Of a DNA stretch of 46,721 nt, positions 18,744 through 28,742 are shown in pieces. Positions within the stretch are counted from its first letter, which is position 1. Each line of letters opens with the position of its first letter. The translations under genes and the position numbers were made by a program. This stretch comes from Macromonas bipunctata. GTDB lineage: Bacteria > Pseudomonadota > Gammaproteobacteria > Burkholderiales > Burkholderiaceae_C. The DNA lies in assembly GCF_002837135.1 (NCBI RefSeq), contig NZ_NWBQ01000001.1:1-46721 (forward strand), written 5' to 3'. The notes beneath the pieces were generated by a model. The model saw only the letters and a program-made list of their open reading frames with translations, was not told where the DNA came from and did no database searches.

Positions 18744-21700
18744 TCAGAAACGCGAGTAGGGTGTCAGGGCTTCTGGTGGCCACGGCAGCGGCTTGGCCGA
18801 CGGCTCTAAGTGGTAGCGCAAATAGAAGGTGGCACGGTTGGGCTGGTAGTTGGTATTGACCGATCTTTCCAACTCTACACGTCCGCCCAGCACCCAGCGT
18901 GGCTGGAGTTGGTATTCCCCGCTCACCAAGAACGAATAGCCAGCACCGCGTCCCGCGCCACCTGAGAATATGGGATTGTTGGCTTGACTTTGGTAGTCTG
19001 GGTTGAGCGGAAAGTACTCGGCATCTTTTGTCAGTGAGTTTGAGTAGGATACCGCGGCTCGTGTGGTGAGTGTCCAGCGTTCTCCACGTTGCCACCACGT
19101 AATTGGCAGCGAAACCGAACTGTAGCGTTGCGGGCTGTAGTAGCCCCCTTGTCCCAGCGTGAATTCGGACAAATTTTTGTCGTACCAGAAATTGACGGAG
19201 TTGATTCCAAGTTGTAGACGGTGTGTGGGTGCATCCATAGCACGCCAGTACAGTCCCGCCATGGCACTTTGACGGGTGTTGTCCTCAACATGTTGTCCAG
19301 TCAATTTTTGCCAACCAACGTTTGACCAGATGCCCCACGGCCCTCCTACGTCGTAACCAAGCCCCAATGTGACACCGGTACTGCGCACGCCGCCCCACAC
19401 CATGCCGGTGCGTGGATCTTGGGTTCCAGCGTAGGTAAGTACCGAGCTGGACAGTGGGCGACGGGCTACGTCGGTGGAATACCACAGTGGGCCGAGATCG
19501 CCTTTCCAAGTCAAACCGCTCGTAAAGTAGTTGACAGGAAATGTGGTTGGCGTGTGACCAATGTCGGCCCGCAAATTGTCATTTTGAAACCCCAGTGCCA
19601 ATGCCGTACCTTGAGCAGATTGTCCGGATTGCACTGAACTTCTAACCGGACATTGCCGTAGAAACGAGGGATCGTTACCACACAGCAGCAAGGAGCCAAA
19701 AGTTTGCAAGCTGTACAGGTTGCCGTAATCTATGGGCAAGTTGCGATTTCTTAGATCATCCACCGTCTCGCCTTGATCCAACGCATGAACCCAAGCTTGG
19801 TTGGTGGACGATATTTGGAGTGAGCCCGCACGCAGGGATGTCGGTTCTGCACGCAAAAACCAATGTCCGCTGTAAGGACCTGGCACGCGCAGTTGCGCAG
19901 AAATTTCCTGCATTTTGAGTGTGGATGTGCCATCACCTCCCGTCTTGATGCTGTTATCGGTGGTGATGTCCAGTACCGCCGTACGCTGGTCAATAAAGTT
20001 GGCGAACGCTTCGCGGATGGTTGCGCCATTGCCCGCGTCTGCTGCCAGAGACTGAAAAGCGGTGGTGCCTATGCCTGTGGCCTCCGCTGGCTTGCCCGGT
20101 GTCAAAACCAGAAGCGATGGCGGTACAAGTGGACCAAAACGGGCCGAATTCGCCGCTGGTACGGGCAATAGTGTGGGCTGAAATGGTGCTGTACGTTGCT
20201 CTGTGGGCGCACTCAGCCACAGGGCTTCACGGTAGTTCGCTAGGGCGGCTTCTGGCTGGTTGTGTTGATGAGCCATACGTGCGACATACAGCGATAAGCG
20301 TGGATCTTGCGCTCCCTCGGCGCGCAAGCTGGCAATGGCCGAATCCACCCGGTCTGTATCGCCCAACGCAGCGAGACGGTCAATCACCCGCATACGAAAT
20401 GCCACATCGGGCGGAGGGCGGCGATCCAGAAGGTTGGACAACTCCCGTTGTGCATCGTCTTGGCGTTTGATGGCCAGCAAGGCATCGGCGTAAACAAGAT
20501 GAGCCTCGTCGTCGTTGGGTGCCAATGTGTGGGCTTGGGTAGCCCGTACCAGCGCGATTTCTGGGCGGTCACGGCTCAATTCCAGCTTGGCACTGGCACG
20601 CAATGCGCGTATGTTGTCGGGTTGCTGGTGCAGCAGTTGTGTCAGCGTATCGGCCGCAGCATCCAGTGTTCCATCTTTTTGTTGCTGTTCGGACAATGCT
20701 AAAGCCCAGTCTGCCCGAATGCTGGCCAGTGTGATGGCATCGTCGCCGGACAATGATCGGCTGGACAGCGGTTCAAGCACCTGCGGCACTTGATCGATTT
20801 TTCCGGTCTCTATCAGCAGAATAGCATAGGCCAGTTCAGTGGTGGGGGTGGGTGAGTGTTTGCGTAGCTTTGTCAGCAGTGCGAGTGCGTGAGCATTGTC
20901 ACCCAAGGTTCGCCAGCCCTGAACCAGTTCTGGCGCAAGGGCTGAGTCGGTGCCTAGCTGTTCCTCGGCCTGCTGAAGGCGCTGGCGTGCTGCGTCAAGC
21001 CTGCCTGAGGCCGCGTCTTGTTCTGCGCGTGCCAGTGTGGTGCGCATCCACAACCTGCGTTGCAGTCTGGTAATGTCGGCGGTGCGTTCGGCTGGGGCAA
21101 TACGTTCCAACTGTGCCAATGCGAGCGCGTCCTCCCGTAGGCGCACATTGAACAATGCGGTGGCGTAAAGCACTTCTGTCTTGGCATTGGGGTGTTGTGC
21201 CAGTTCGTCCATCAATGCACGGGCCTGTGTCAAACGTCCCGCTTCTGTGTACAGAAGGGCGAGGTCGAAGCGCAACCACGGGTCGTCTGGTGTGGCCTGC
21301 ATGGCGCGTTCAAGTGCTGCGGTGGCACCCTCCCGGTCACCCGCCGTTTGCATTTGGTTGGCTTGAGCGCGCTCAACGCGTGCGATGGCTTCGCCAAATC
21401 GTGGGCCCAGTGCGCGTTGCTGGGCCAACGGCATGCTGGCCAAAAATTGCCGTGCTTCTGCGATGCTGTCACGCGCCAAATACAGCCCAACCATGCCCGC
21501 GAGTGCTGTGCCATTGGCGGGCATCTGTTGCAGCACTTGTTTGTAGAGCTTCATAGCTTCGACAGGTCGGTTTTGTGCCGCTCGGACTTGCGCCAGTGCG
21601 TTGGTTCCGGCGGTTTCGGTCGGTAGCAGGCGAATCGCAGCCAGCGCAGCTTGTTCGGCCTCTGGTAACTGGCCTGTTGTAACCGCTTGTTCGGACTTGT

Positions 21701-22769
21701 CAATCAGTTGATCGAAGTCCACGCCACGCAGCCGGGTATTCCAGTAAGTACGGTTGTCGATGCTGTCAACGGATGCCGCTTTGCGAAAGGCAGCACGGGC
21801 TTCGTCGTAACGTTTCTGTTGGGTGCGCAGTTGACCCAGCGCCTCTAGCACATCGGTGCGTCCACCCCAGCTTTTTATGGCTTGTTCAATCAGTGGGGCA
21901 GCGGCCACGGTGTCGCCTTGGTCGAGGTGGCGCTGTCCTTCTTGGTAAGCCCGATAAGCTGGATGCGCCAGCAGCGCCCGCCGCTCGGTATCTAGGCGAA
22001 CGACCTCGTCTAGGCGTTCTTTTATGCCCGCATCGCTGGGTTGCAAGGCCAGGTAAGAGCGTAGCCATGACAATTGACGTGGATCTGCTGCTGCTTGCAT
22101 CAATGCTCGCCGCCAAATGGCCAGGGCCGGCTCGCGCGCATCCGGGTCAGATGCCAAGCTTTTGATTTCGGCGAAGATGGCATCTGGAATGGCTGGCCCA
22201 CTCAAGTAAATCGAGGCCAATGCCAGTCGGTAGCGTATCCGGCTTGGTTCGCGCTTCACCAGTGCGTTTAGGCCGTCGCGTGCTTTGGGCCAGTTGTTGC
22301 GGGCGATCAGTTGCCAGTATTCAATGGCCAGATCGCCTTCAGGCCGTTGATTGGCAAACAGTTGGTTGAACGCGGAGATGGCTTCGTCCGTTTTACCCGA
22401 TCTGGCCAGATCACGGGCTTGGCGCAATTTAAGTTGGTCTGGGCCGGTCAATCGCAGCATTTGTTCCACCCATCCAATGCCTGGATGGTTAGGTGTCTTG
22501 CTTTTGAGCTGGTTGAGGGTGTCCTGAGCCTTCTGTCTTTTGCCATTGGCCAGTTGAATCAGTGCAAGTCTGGTAAGTGTCTCGGTTTCTCTGGGTTCAG
22601 CGGCCAGCAGTTTCTCCAGCGCGTTTTGTGCCAAATCGAGACGACCACGGTCTTCCCACTGGCGCGCTTGCGCTAAGAGTAAACGGGCTGCATCGCTGGT
22701 TGCCCAAGCGTGACTGCCCAGCAGTGCTGTCAACAGCAGTACAGAGGTGCTGAGGGTTAGGGGGCGCAT
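18744..22769 (-). CDS. bcsC: Cellulose synthase outer-membrane export protein BcsC
   Basis: This is a 1,341-residue periplasmic TPR scaffold plus outer-membrane beta-barrel that carries the glucan out of the cell. A signal peptide is present (RPLTLSTSVLLLTALLGSHA, cleavage after AWA). About 850 residues of TPR repeats follow, with repeated A-x-x-x-L-x-x-x-P spacing. The C-terminal about 350 residues are the BcsC barrel domain (QISAQLRVPGPYSGHWFLRA, VRSTGVTLGLGYDVGGPWGI), ending in Phe, typical of outer-membrane insertion. The start overlaps the end of bcsZ by 13 bases. Base composition is clearly lower in GC than that of dnaK. Confidence 0.95.
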   Translation of the reverse strand: MRPLTLSTSVLLLTALLGSHAWATSDAARLLLAQARQWEDRGRLDLAQNALEKLLAAEPRETETLTRLALIQLANGKRQKAQDTLNQLKSKTPNHPGIGWVEQMLRLTGPDQLKLRQARDLARSGKTDEAISAFNQLFANQRPEGDLAIEYWQLIARNNWPKARDGLNALVKREPSRIRYRLALASIYLSGPAIPDAIFAEIKSLASDPDAREPALAIWRRALMQAAADPRQLSWLRSYLALQPSDAGIKERLDEVVRLDTERRALLAHPAYRAYQEGQRHLDQGDTVAAAPLIEQAIKSWGGRTDVLEALGQLRTQQKRYDEARAAFRKAASVDSIDNRTYWNTRLRGVDFDQLIDKSEQAVTTGQLPEAEQAALAAIRLLPTETAGTNALAQVRAAQNRPVEAMKLYKQVLQQMPANGTALAGMVGLYLARDSIAEARQFLASMPLAQQRALGPRFGEAIARVERAQANQMQTAGDREGATAALERAMQATPDDPWLRFDLALLYTEAGRLTQARALMDELAQHPNAKTEVLYATALFNVRLREDALALAQLERIAPAERTADITRLQRRLWMRTTLARAEQDAASGRLDAARQRLQQAEEQLGTDSALAPELVQGWRTLGDNAHALALLTKLRKHSPTPTTELAYAILLIETGKIDQVPQVLEPLSSRSLSGDDAITLASIRADWALALSEQQQKDGTLDAAADTLTQLLHQQPDNIRALRASAKLELSRDRPEIALVRATQAHTLAPNDDEAHLVYADALLAIKRQDDAQRELSNLLDRRPPPDVAFRMRVIDRLAALGDTDRVDSAIASLRAEGAQDPRLSLYVARMAHQHNQPEAALANYREALWLSAPTEQRTAPFQPTLLPVPAANSARFGPLVPPSLLVLTPGKPAEATGIGTTAFQSLAADAGNGATIREAFANFIDQRTAVLDITTDNSIKTGGDGTSTLKMQEISAQLRVPGPYSGHWFLRAEPTSLRAGSLQISSTNQAWVHALDQGETVDDLRNRNLPIDYGNLYSLQTFGSLLLCGNDPSFLRQCPVRSSVQSGQSAQGTALALGFQNDNLRADIGHTPTTFPVNYFTSGLTWKGDLGPLWYSTDVARRPLSSSVLTYAGTQDPRTGMVWGGVRSTGVTLGLGYDVGGPWGIWSNVGWQKLTGQHVEDNTRQSAMAGLYWRAMDAPTHRLQLGINSVNFWYDKNLSEFTLGQGGYYSPQRYSSVSLPITWWQRGERWTLTTRAAVSYSNSLTKDAEYFPLNPDYQSQANNPIFSGGAGRGAGYSFLVSGEYQLQPRWVLGGRVELERSVNTNYQPNRATFYLRYHLEPSAKPLPWPPEALTPYSRF

Positions 22770-23881
22770 GTTTTCTCCCAGTGTGCCACCAACCGTCCAT
22801 CTGGCATGAAGCGAAAACGACCGTCGTGCCAACCAGTGCCAAACAGGGTTAGCACGTGGTCGTAGTAGGCCTCAGGGCGTGTATCCAGTGGCTGGGCAAT
22901 CAGGCGGGTTAATTGTGCATCCAATGTCAAGGTGTCTCGTCGGCTGGCCAGCAGCGGCAGTATCGCCGCCGAAAAGCCTGTCGAACCTGTATCGCGGGTG
23001 GTACCGTTGATGGTGTCTGTCTCGCGTGGTGGATAGCCCAATTCTGCGGTTCGTTGTGCCATCGGTGCCAGCCGTGCCAGCAGTTCTTTTTGTCCAATGG
23101 CACCCGATGGCAGCATACCGGCCCACAGGTACACGCGGATGGCATCGTAGCTGCCCTTGTTGCCTCCTTTGGGATCGGTTTGCCAGCCTCGGCCAGTTTG
23201 CCAAGCCACCCAGTCTGGCGCATAGCCTTTGGGTGCGGTATCCAGCAACAGGCGCAGCGACGTGGCCGAAATGGTTTTCCAAGCGGGATCGATTGTGCTT
23301 AGGCGCGTGATCAACTGCAACGGCACGTAGCTGGGGTTGAGTCGCCACAGGGTTGGTTCTGGATGAAATCCTTTAGGGCCAGGCAACAGCGCACGTCCTA
23401 GCCCAGGCAAATCGGCGGTTTCCTCGCGCAGTATGCGGGCTGCCAGCAGTTTGCCAGTGGCACTGTAACGTGGTTCGCGCCACAGCCGCCCAGCTTCGGT
23501 CAACACGTAGGCCAGCCACACATCCGAGTCCGCCGCAGCGTTGTCGTCCAGAATGCCCCAGCTGCCATCATGGCGCTGGCCCCACTGCCAAGCGGGGAGC
23601 TTGGCCGACAGGTCGCCGTCTGCCAAATTGTTGTTTGTCCAGTTGAGCAGCTGCTCGAAGCGGTGGCGATCGTTGGCTACCAGCGCAAAAAACAGCGCAT
23701 AGGACTGGCCTTCTGATGTGGATTGTTTAACAGCCGTGGAGTGATCCACCACTCGACCATCAGCACTGATGAAGCGTGATGTAAAGTCTTGCCACAACGG
23801 CCAATTGGCACAGACGGAGGCATTGGCTTGCCAAGAAATTGATATACAGATTAGCAGTAGCGTAAAGAATCGGTATTTCAT
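22757..23881 (-). CDS. bcsZ: Periplasmic endo-1,4-beta-glucanase BcsZ (GH8)
   Basis: This is a 374-residue glycoside hydrolase family 8 enzyme that trims cellulose during export. A signal peptide (KYRFFTLLLICISISWQANA) precedes the mature protein. The family signature appears as VVDHSTAVKQSTSEGQSYAL, with the catalytic Glu in TSEGQSY. Downstream are DGDLSAKLPAWQWG, AADSDVWLAYVL with the second acidic residue, and YDAIRVYLWAGM. The ATG at 23881 shares its A with the bcsB stop (TGATG). A longer frame back to 24028 overlaps bcsB and is rejected. Confidence 0.95.
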   Translation of the reverse strand: MKYRFFTLLLICISISWQANASVCANWPLWQDFTSRFISADGRVVDHSTAVKQSTSEGQSYALFFALVANDRHRFEQLLNWTNNNLADGDLSAKLPAWQWGQRHDGSWGILDDNAAADSDVWLAYVLTEAGRLWREPRYSATGKLLAARILREETADLPGLGRALLPGPKGFHPEPTLWRLNPSYVPLQLITRLSTIDPAWKTISATSLRLLLDTAPKGYAPDWVAWQTGRGWQTDPKGGNKGSYDAIRVYLWAGMLPSGAIGQKELLARLAPMAQRTAELGYPPRETDTINGTTRDTGSTGFSAAILPLLASRRDTLTLDAQLTRLIAQPLDTRPEAYYDHVLTLFGTGWHDGRFRFMPDGRLVAHWEKTCAP

Positions 23882-26148
23882 CAATCGTTTTCCTGTCGCA
23901 GGCGACGTGCAGCCACGCCTTTGAGTGTGCGCAATATGGCAAAGGCTAAGGTAATCACGGCGAGTACCCCCAACATTGATGTCCAAAAAGGGTGGGCAGA
24001 CAAAAAGAACCAGATCCGGTCTAGCCAAGACAACTCACCGATATAGTAGGTGTGCCCGACATCTGTGCTTTCGATGCCATTTGCACGGACATAAGCAATG
24101 CTGCCGCTGATATTGGCTATCTGCTCGGGATCGGTTAGCGCGTTGAGCACTTGAGGCAGGGTTGCGCTGTCGCTGGCGATCACCATCACCACGCTGCGAC
24201 CTTCCTTCAGCGGTGATTCGAAGCCTACAAGTGCGGCAAGGCCACCGTTTGTGTCGAACTGCGTGCTTGTCTGTGGCCGCGTATCTCCGGTGTTGTAGGT
24301 GCCGCTGGCATACACGGCTCGGTAACTCTGGGTAGGTTGACTGGCCAAGCGCCGATTGGCTTCAAGCACGCTGGGCACCTTGTCCTGCCAAGCGCGTATC
24401 AGCGGTTGTGCTGGTGATGACCCTATCACCAGAAGGTCAGCGTCTGCTGCGCTTGATAAGGCAGCTGCCTGAACCACTCTGACCTGTAGCGCAGGATATC
24501 CTGTGGATTCTCCCATCCGTCCCATCAATGTTAATAAAGTTTCCAGATCCTGTGGTGTGCTCTGGTCAGGTACAACCACAGCGCTGTCGGACAGGTCGGC
24601 GTAGCGGGTGAAAGGAAAGCCTGAACTGACGAAAAATCCGAGATTGGGCATAGCCGCATAATGCGGAAAACCGGAAAAATCAACAGTGCTGTCTGGGTCA
24701 ATGGCAGCTCGGTGGCCATCACCCATTGCACTGGTACAGCGCCCTTCTTTGTCGGTGACAAAACTGAAGTTAAATTGCAATTGATTGCGACTGCCTATTT
24801 TAAAGGCAGGTACCAGTATATCGTTTTGTTCACTGAACAGGTCAGACCCTGGTGCGGACAAACGCAGAGCGTTATCGGCATGTTCCAAGGTTTTAAGTGG
24901 AAAAGCCCGTACAAGGTCGTTGTTGATGGCTACAGTCAACCGCGAGTCGTTGAATTTGCGTGGGGGGGTGTAGCGGTATTTGAGATCCAACGGTACCCCA
25001 CGGCTGCGCCAAGTAAACAGATCGGGGGGAACTCGAAAATTCACGCGCAAGGTTTGGAATCCATTGCTTTGTGTTTGCAGCTCCGATGGCGCTGCAATCA
25101 ACTCCCCGAATTTGGTGGGTCGATCCAGCCGCACCCAATTGGGTGCGTCGTAGGGTTGACGACGTGCGTTCAGTGCGGCGGATTTAACCACCGCACGTGA
25201 GCCAGACATCGCTGCGCGTCCCACGGCCAGTGCTTGGGCGGCCAGCAGCAGATCTTCATCGTTGCGTCCAAGCACCAGCAAACGCTTCAGGGATGGATCG
25301 GCCGGGTCGGCAGCGATCATCACCGTAGGCGCTTCAATGGGGGGCCAATCCGCCATAAATGCGGGCCGGTGCTCATTGGTTGCCAACACAATGGCATGGC
25401 GATCGGTGGGCGGCGTATCGAAGTTGACCGGAAAACGCGAGCCCCGCCAGCCTGCTTGCATACCGAACATCGAAGCCAGTACCGCTGCTGCGCGCTGTGT
25501 GCTTGCACTTGGGTTGGATGCAAACACGAAAGGCAGGACAAGAGAGGTAGTGTCGCGTCGATCGAAGAAAGGCTCTGGCAAGCGTGACAATTCGTCGGTC
25601 AGAACCAGTCGGCGTACATTGAGCTCCACCGTACTTTGAGGGGAAATCTGTGCCCAGAGACTGGAATGTGCCAAATCCTCACAATCGCTGGTGTAATGAC
25701 CAATCAGGTTGAAGCTCAGTTGGTTGAAGTCGGTAAAGTAACGCGGATCCAGGGGAATTTCTTGGGTAAGTGTTTGGCCCGCTTTCTCCTTGGGTACCGG
25801 CAGAATGCCCAAAACTTGGCCGTTGAGCCTAATTTGTATGTGAGAAAGGTCGGCAATCATGGCCGGCGAATAGATGTAGTTGATGCGCACGCTGGCGCTG
25901 GTAATCACCTCATCGCGCCGGTTGCCAAAATTGACACCCATAGGGCCGCTGTTGCCACTCAATGCCAGCGCTCCCTCGGCACCGAGTTGCTTGAATGTGT
26001 AACGGTGCGTGACAGACCCTCCCAGGGTGGCCACAGAGGCGACTTGGGGCGCGGTGTTTGTGACTTTGGGTGCAGCAGCAGTCTGTGCAGTGAAGGGGGT
26101 AGCCGCAAACGCAAGTAAGGCGATGGTTCCGATCTGGCGGAGGTTCAT
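23881..26148 (-). CDS. bcsB: Cellulose synthase periplasmic subunit BcsB
   Basis: This is a 755-residue periplasmic, membrane-anchored partner of BcsA that guides the nascent glucan. A signal peptide is present (NLRQIGTIALLAFAATPFTA). The body has paired carbohydrate-binding and flavodoxin-like folds (RYTFKQLGAEGALALSG; ADLSHIQIRLNGQVLGILPV; YTSDCEDLAHSSLWAQIS). One C-terminal membrane helix (PFWTSMLGVLAVITLAFAIL) is followed by a basic cytoplasmic tail. The start overlaps the bcsA stop as ATGA, consistent with coupled, near-equal synthesis of the BcsA-BcsB complex. Confidence 0.95.
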   Translation of the reverse strand: MNLRQIGTIALLAFAATPFTAQTAAAPKVTNTAPQVASVATLGGSVTHRYTFKQLGAEGALALSGNSGPMGVNFGNRRDEVITSASVRINYIYSPAMIADLSHIQIRLNGQVLGILPVPKEKAGQTLTQEIPLDPRYFTDFNQLSFNLIGHYTSDCEDLAHSSLWAQISPQSTVELNVRRLVLTDELSRLPEPFFDRRDTTSLVLPFVFASNPSASTQRAAAVLASMFGMQAGWRGSRFPVNFDTPPTDRHAIVLATNEHRPAFMADWPPIEAPTVMIAADPADPSLKRLLVLGRNDEDLLLAAQALAVGRAAMSGSRAVVKSAALNARRQPYDAPNWVRLDRPTKFGELIAAPSELQTQSNGFQTLRVNFRVPPDLFTWRSRGVPLDLKYRYTPPRKFNDSRLTVAINNDLVRAFPLKTLEHADNALRLSAPGSDLFSEQNDILVPAFKIGSRNQLQFNFSFVTDKEGRCTSAMGDGHRAAIDPDSTVDFSGFPHYAAMPNLGFFVSSGFPFTRYADLSDSAVVVPDQSTPQDLETLLTLMGRMGESTGYPALQVRVVQAAALSSAADADLLVIGSSPAQPLIRAWQDKVPSVLEANRRLASQPTQSYRAVYASGTYNTGDTRPQTSTQFDTNGGLAALVGFESPLKEGRSVVMVIASDSATLPQVLNALTDPEQIANISGSIAYVRANGIESTDVGHTYYIGELSWLDRIWFFLSAHPFWTSMLGVLAVITLAFAILRTLKGVAARRLRQEND

Positions 26149-28742
26149 GAAGGATCCGATACCGTAATGAGGGGATGTCGGGGAAGGTAGCTGCCCACAA
26201 TGTGCGCCAATCGACTGTGCCAAAGTGGCAAGACCAAGGCGGCACATTGCACCCCCAGTTCTCGTAGGCCAGTCAGGCCTAATAAAACGATGTCGCGCAA
26301 GCCTTTAAGTGGGCGGTCGTGTATTGTGACAATCTCGTCTTTGATCCAAGCATCGGCGCGCGCGAAGGTGCAGTGAACCCAGTCGATTTGTTGTTGCAGA
26401 TCCAATCCGTCGAGTTGCAGCGACAGCTTGTTGGCATGAGAAAACACCACCTGAACCGGGAAGGCGTATTCCCGGCCACCGCTCGCAATGGCTACCGTCA
26501 ATCTGGTGTTGCGGGCAAATGCCTGTGCAGTGGGGAGTATGAGCGACATGCCTCCTGAGGAATAGTCTCGGATAGAGCATGCCAGCAAACTGCCGTCAGA
26601 CTGGTACAGGATGGCGGGCAGGTGGGCCTCGATCCGGTGTGCGATGCGAACTTGGCGAACTTCCTTGGCCACGGCAATGGCCACTCCCAGCAGGAGCATG
26701 TTGTAAAGCGTCCAGAGGCAATTGATGATGATGGTACCAAATTCGTTGGCAGGGCCGCTGGCCAGTCGCCACATTGCAACCACAAGCCCAAGTAGGTTCA
26801 GCAACATCAGCACCACATAAGGCAGAGATATGCCCCAGTCGAAGTAGTCTTTTTCGATCAATCCTCCTTTGGCAGTAACGTTGAACTTGCCTTTGGAAGG
26901 CATGATCATTGCAATTGTGGTCGGTATGGAGATGTACCAAGCCAGTACCGTTTCATAGATCTCGCCCCAAAACGAGCGGCGAAAGGTGCCGTGCATGCGT
27001 GAGTTGGTCAGCGTGGCAAATGCGACGTGGGGCAACACATACAAAAAAATGGCCAGTGCTGGTGCATAAATGGTGTAAACGTGGAACAGCAAGAAGGCCA
27101 AAGGTGCCGTCAGAAAAACCAGACGCGGCAAGCCGTACAGAAAATGCAGCATGGCATTCGTGTAACACAGGCGTTGAGCCAGCGTTAGGCCTGGGCCTAG
27201 CATCGGGTTGTCCATCCGAAAAATCTGAGTCATCCCCCGTGCCCAGCGGATGCGTTGTCCAATATGAGCACCCAGGCTTTCGGTGGCCAGCCCGGCGGCT
27301 TGTGGGATGTTGATGTAACTGGAATGCCAGCCCATGCGGTGCATTTTGAGCGAGGTGTGCGCGTCTTCCGTGACTGTCTCAACCGCGATGCCACCGATTT
27401 GATTCAGGGCCGTGCGTCGTAGCACGGCACACGAACCGCAAAAAAATGCGGCATTCCACAAATCATTCCCATCCTGTACGCGACCATAGAACAGTTCTCC
27501 TTCTGGGGGAACTTCGTTGGTGGTGTGCAGGTTGCGTTCGAACGGATCGGCTGAAAAGAAATGGTGGGGTGTTTGTACCAAGGCCAGTTTGGCATCGAGC
27601 AGAAAGCCACCCATCGTCACTTGCAGAAAAGAGCGCGTTGGAATGTGATCACAATCAAAAATAGCGACAAACTCACCTTGGGCGTGGCCTAGCGCATGGT
27701 TGATATTGCCAGCCTTGGCGTGCTTGCGTTCTGCGCGGCGTAGGTAGCGTGCGCCCACCGTGGCAGCAAAGTCGCGAATTTCATCCCGGTGACCATCGTC
27801 GAGCACCCACACGTTGAGCTTGTCTTTGGGCCAGTCCAATCCCAACGCGCCAAACACGGTGGGTTCCAGCACACGCAGCGGCTCGTTGTAAATTGGGATG
27901 AACACGTCTACGATTGGCCATTGTGTGAAATCGGCGGGCAGTTCTTCAGGTTTTCGCTTGAGCGCCCATGCCGTTTGAAAATAACCAAGCAGCAGCAGCA
28001 GCCACGCATACGTTTCTGCAACGAGCAAACCACTTCCGATAATGAGATCGGTGGTGTCGTTGAAATTGATAGTGTCGTTGATACGCCACCACATATAGCG
28101 AGTGGACACCGTGATAGAAAACATGATCAGCATAAAAGTAGCTGTTGGCCCCGGAATACGTTGAATCAACAACGCCACTCCCCACAACAGGGCTACGAAA
28201 AGTGCCTGTTCCGACAGCGTAAAGGGTGTGGTGATGCACAAAAAAACCAAAAATGCTGCTACAAGGTACAGCAGGGTAGCCGCCAGTGGGTGGTTCCAGA
28301 GCGTGTGTTGCGCGGCATGGTCTACCACTGTGCGCATCCGTTCTGGCTCCAGCCACGCTGGTATCCATCGGACAATGAGTCCTCGTACGCGGTCGTTCAC
28401 TTGCCGCCACGTTTGTGAGCCGATGGTGCTTAGATTTTCGAGGTGGCTTGGCTTTGCAGAGGGTCTAGGTTGGTGAGATGACGTGGCTAGGGTTTTGGGT
28501 TGCATCACAATCAGCCAGATCGTTTGCAATAAGAAACGCAACACATCTCCTGGTCGCCAGTTGTACCAGTCAATATGGGGATACCACAATGCCAACCGTT
28601 CCCGCAGTGGTTTGCCTTCTGGATCGGGCACGATCAGCAGGTGGATTATTAAACTGCCCCATGACGGGTGGGCGCTGGCGTGTGTACGGGGCAGCAGTCC
28701 CCAGACCATCAGCCAAGTCGCGCAGTGCTCACGCAGCCTCAT
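26145..28742 (-). CDS. bcsA: Cellulose synthase catalytic subunit BcsA (UDP-forming)
   Basis: This 865-residue inner-membrane glycosyltransferase family 2 enzyme polymerises UDP-glucose and is activated by c-di-GMP. The N-terminal helices are followed by the cytoplasmic GT2 domain with VDVFIPIYNE, the DDGHRDE motif, FDCDHIP, the catalytic TED (ETVTEDAHTS) and QxxRW as QRIRWARG near residue 495. Further membrane helices lead to a PilZ domain, where RQVRIAHR and DYSSGGMSL supply the usual c-di-GMP ligands. Length matches E. coli BcsA rather than the shorter alphaproteobacterial type. It overlaps bcsQ upstream and bcsB downstream by 4 bases each. Confidence 0.97.
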   Translation of the reverse strand: MRLREHCATWLMVWGLLPRTHASAHPSWGSLIIHLLIVPDPEGKPLRERLALWYPHIDWYNWRPGDVLRFLLQTIWLIVMQPKTLATSSHQPRPSAKPSHLENLSTIGSQTWRQVNDRVRGLIVRWIPAWLEPERMRTVVDHAAQHTLWNHPLAATLLYLVAAFLVFLCITTPFTLSEQALFVALLWGVALLIQRIPGPTATFMLIMFSITVSTRYMWWRINDTINFNDTTDLIIGSGLLVAETYAWLLLLLGYFQTAWALKRKPEELPADFTQWPIVDVFIPIYNEPLRVLEPTVFGALGLDWPKDKLNVWVLDDGHRDEIRDFAATVGARYLRRAERKHAKAGNINHALGHAQGEFVAIFDCDHIPTRSFLQVTMGGFLLDAKLALVQTPHHFFSADPFERNLHTTNEVPPEGELFYGRVQDGNDLWNAAFFCGSCAVLRRTALNQIGGIAVETVTEDAHTSLKMHRMGWHSSYINIPQAAGLATESLGAHIGQRIRWARGMTQIFRMDNPMLGPGLTLAQRLCYTNAMLHFLYGLPRLVFLTAPLAFLLFHVYTIYAPALAIFLYVLPHVAFATLTNSRMHGTFRRSFWGEIYETVLAWYISIPTTIAMIMPSKGKFNVTAKGGLIEKDYFDWGISLPYVVLMLLNLLGLVVAMWRLASGPANEFGTIIINCLWTLYNMLLLGVAIAVAKEVRQVRIAHRIEAHLPAILYQSDGSLLACSIRDYSSGGMSLILPTAQAFARNTRLTVAIASGGREYAFPVQVVFSHANKLSLQLDGLDLQQQIDWVHCTFARADAWIKDEIVTIHDRPLKGLRDIVLLGLTGLRELGVQCAALVLPLWHSRLAHIVGSYLPRHPLITVSDPS